The notes under the pieces are model-generated. The model did no database searches. It was not told the DNA's origin and worked only from the letters and a program-made list of their open reading frames with translations. From assembly GCA_023053545.1 (NCBI GenBank), contig JAKZAN010000006.1:8898351-8962350 (forward strand): a DNA stretch of 64,000 nucleotides. Reading direction: 5' to 3'. The stretch is from Lepidurus packardi. Its lineage: Eukaryota; Arthropoda; Branchiopoda; Notostraca; Triopsidae. Made by a program: the position numbers and the translations under genes. Positions 62,658 through 64,000 of the stretch are shown here, in pieces (positions within the stretch are counted from its first letter, which is position 1; every line of letters begins with the position of its first letter).

Positions 62658-63996
62658 ATGGATGGCGAAATTTTGATCAATTCTGCGAAGACTTGGTTAT
62701 CAGCGAGCTGTCAGCCACAGTACTGGTCCAATTCGAGTATAAATTGTGTTTCAGTTTCAAGCCATCCTGATAGCAACTCAGCGAACGCATGGTAGTTAGT
62801 TTACTTCATCTTTTCAAAATTATGTTTAACGTAGATCTCGCTTGATATGATCTATGTGATGAAAAAGTTATCCTGTAGATTGACGGCAGCGGAAATAAAA
62901 ACGTTATTAGGGAGCTTTCATAATTAGGTAAATCTCAAAAGGGTGAAAGAAATCTAAACGCTTTAGCTGCAGTCAATTACGTAAAACACTTTCTGTCAAG
63001 TATTTAAGTAGTATTGAAATACTTTTAATCGAAAGGCTGTATTAACGCTTATTCAGACAATGTATATCATAACAAACTAAATAGATAAAAATAGTCCTAT
63101 TGATATAACTTTTTAAAGGTTACAGCAACTATTAAAAAAGTAGTGTCACTGATTTATTATTTGTGAGCAGTGATTTGTTGCCCATTTTCGGAAGAATCTT
63201 AGAGGCCTTAGGAAGATCAATACTGCAATGCCCAGTAGTTCACACCCCCACGGCTCCCCTTTTCCGTGGTATATCGGGCACTTGGGATATATAGGTCTAC
63301 TTGGTTGAATAAAATATCTTTTAAAAGACATGGGTGTGCTGTAACTACCGCAGTCAAGCAAACAGTATTTGAAAGTATTTAAATCCTTCACGCGAAAAGT
63401 ATTTAACGTTCAACTTTTATTACAGTATTTTCAAGGTAATTTAATAGTATAGAAAAAATAATGTATTTAAATAGTATCAATATCACTGATGGCTATATCT
63501 GACGTAATTGCACAAAGCTTATTTTTTATTATAATCGTTTTCTATTAAGGAGAACATGCGGTGATCTGGAAGATGTTTGTGCAAGAACTACACGATGTCA
63601 GCAGATTAGTGAGTATGAGGCTTTAAAGGAGCTCATTTGGAGTTTTCAACAGTTCCTGCCCTCCTCTGTTATATTTGCGACGTGCAATGGTAAAAGCCTG
63701 CCAAACCCTGCAATAACAGTCCCGAGTCTCGTTTCGGTATTTTATTTGATTTTTGTTTACAATAAGAGAATGTACGATGCTTAAACTGACCTTTCTTTTC
63801 TAGGAAAGTTTCCAGAATTTCCTTGCACCTTTTGGGGAAGCCTTGGACGCTTTGAATACCCTTCGATATTTCTGTACTAGAACTATGACGAATCCCTCGA
63901 ATAGCACATTCCAAGCTTATGCCAACGCGTTAAATACTCGCATTAATACTTTCCAACATTCCTTGGCCCGTATCGAAACCCGGGTTCAGAAACAAG
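62658..63996 (+). CDS. TUBGCP5: Gamma-tubulin complex component 5, exons running off the right edge
   Basis: Three coding segments are read: up to 62791, 63550-63736 and 63804-63996, with donor GT at 63997 and the rest outside the window. The first contains TWLSASCQPQYWS, matching the WLxxxxxxQYW block of GCP5. From its last Trp across the 758-nt intron to the Trp of EYEALKELIW the spacing is exactly that of the human protein (30 residues). Then come FATCNGKSLP, ESFQNFLAPFGEALDAL, and STFQAYANALNTRINTF followed by ARIETRVQKQ, the start of the conserved GCP N-terminal (grip1) helical region. GCP5 is part of the gamma-tubulin ring complex (fly Grip128). The 5' limit is uncertain: 62658 is an in-frame ATG shortly after a stop, used here only as the first open codon. 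Confidence 0.75.
62792..63549 (+). other. TUBGCP5 intron
   Basis: A 758-nt AT-rich intron (GTAGTT...TTAAG) between the Trp-splitting exon and the next. I see no exon or repeat in it; a candidate exon near 62864 would introduce a stop and was not used. Confidence 0.6.
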
Positions 63997-64000
63997 GTAA

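Noticed and set aside
62864-62877. Acceptor-like DEKVIL-coding stretch in the TUBGCP5 intron
   Set aside because: Joining it to the previous exon makes a stop at the junction, and direct joining to 63550 gives the family spacing.
63609-63652. Extra intron splitting TUBGCP5 exon 63550-63736 in another frame
   Set aside because: A GTGAGT and a CAACAG make it tempting, but reading straight through gives the conserved EYEALKELIW segment with exact Trp spacing, so no intron is needed.

Overview
This is animal nuclear DNA, most likely from an arthropod. Genes are split by many short GT-AG introns, mostly about 45-80 nt, with a few of several hundred. One gene belongs to the beaten-path (beat) immunoglobulin family, which is best known from arthropods. 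I cannot name the species. Exon borders below were read by eye from splice signals, reading-frame continuity and similarity to remembered family sequences.

Layout. 1-3.3 kb is compact: the C-terminal end of an unidentified gene, mitochondrial ribosomal protein mL43 and ribosomal protein L19 on the + strand, then a calaxin-like EF-hand gene on the - strand whose stop is only 77 nt from the RpL19 stop. 3.3-3.85 kb is a divergent promoter region with a perfect 26-bp hairpin. 3.85-14.6 kb is the whole scribble gene (16 leucine-rich repeats, 4 PDZ domains). 15.9-17.3 kb (-) holds four exons of a beat gene without a signal-peptide exon. 17.3-39.7 kb has no gene I can support; it may be the first intron of the beat gene. 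39.7-42.4 kb is EXT2 (heparan sulfate co-polymerase). 42.4-44.2 kb is intergenic and contains a pogo-like MITE. 44.2-47.8 kb is mitochondrial alanyl-tRNA synthetase. 48.5-49.2 kb (-) is a secreted precursor ending in a six-cysteine peptide that I do not recognise. 50.8-59.6 kb is APC1 of the anaphase-promoting complex in 31 exons. 59.9-62.1 kb is an incomplete BEL/Pao LTR retrotransposon copy. From about 62.5 kb to the right edge are exons of gamma-tubulin complex component 5.

The genes are not a pathway cluster. They are housekeeping genes (translation, mitosis, microtubule nucleation), polarity and cell-surface genes (scribble, EXT2, beat) and one cilium gene (calaxin). The least explained parts are the six-cysteine precursor, the 22-kb tract beside beat, several perfect inverted repeats, and the retroelement lying next to the 5' part of TUBGCP5.
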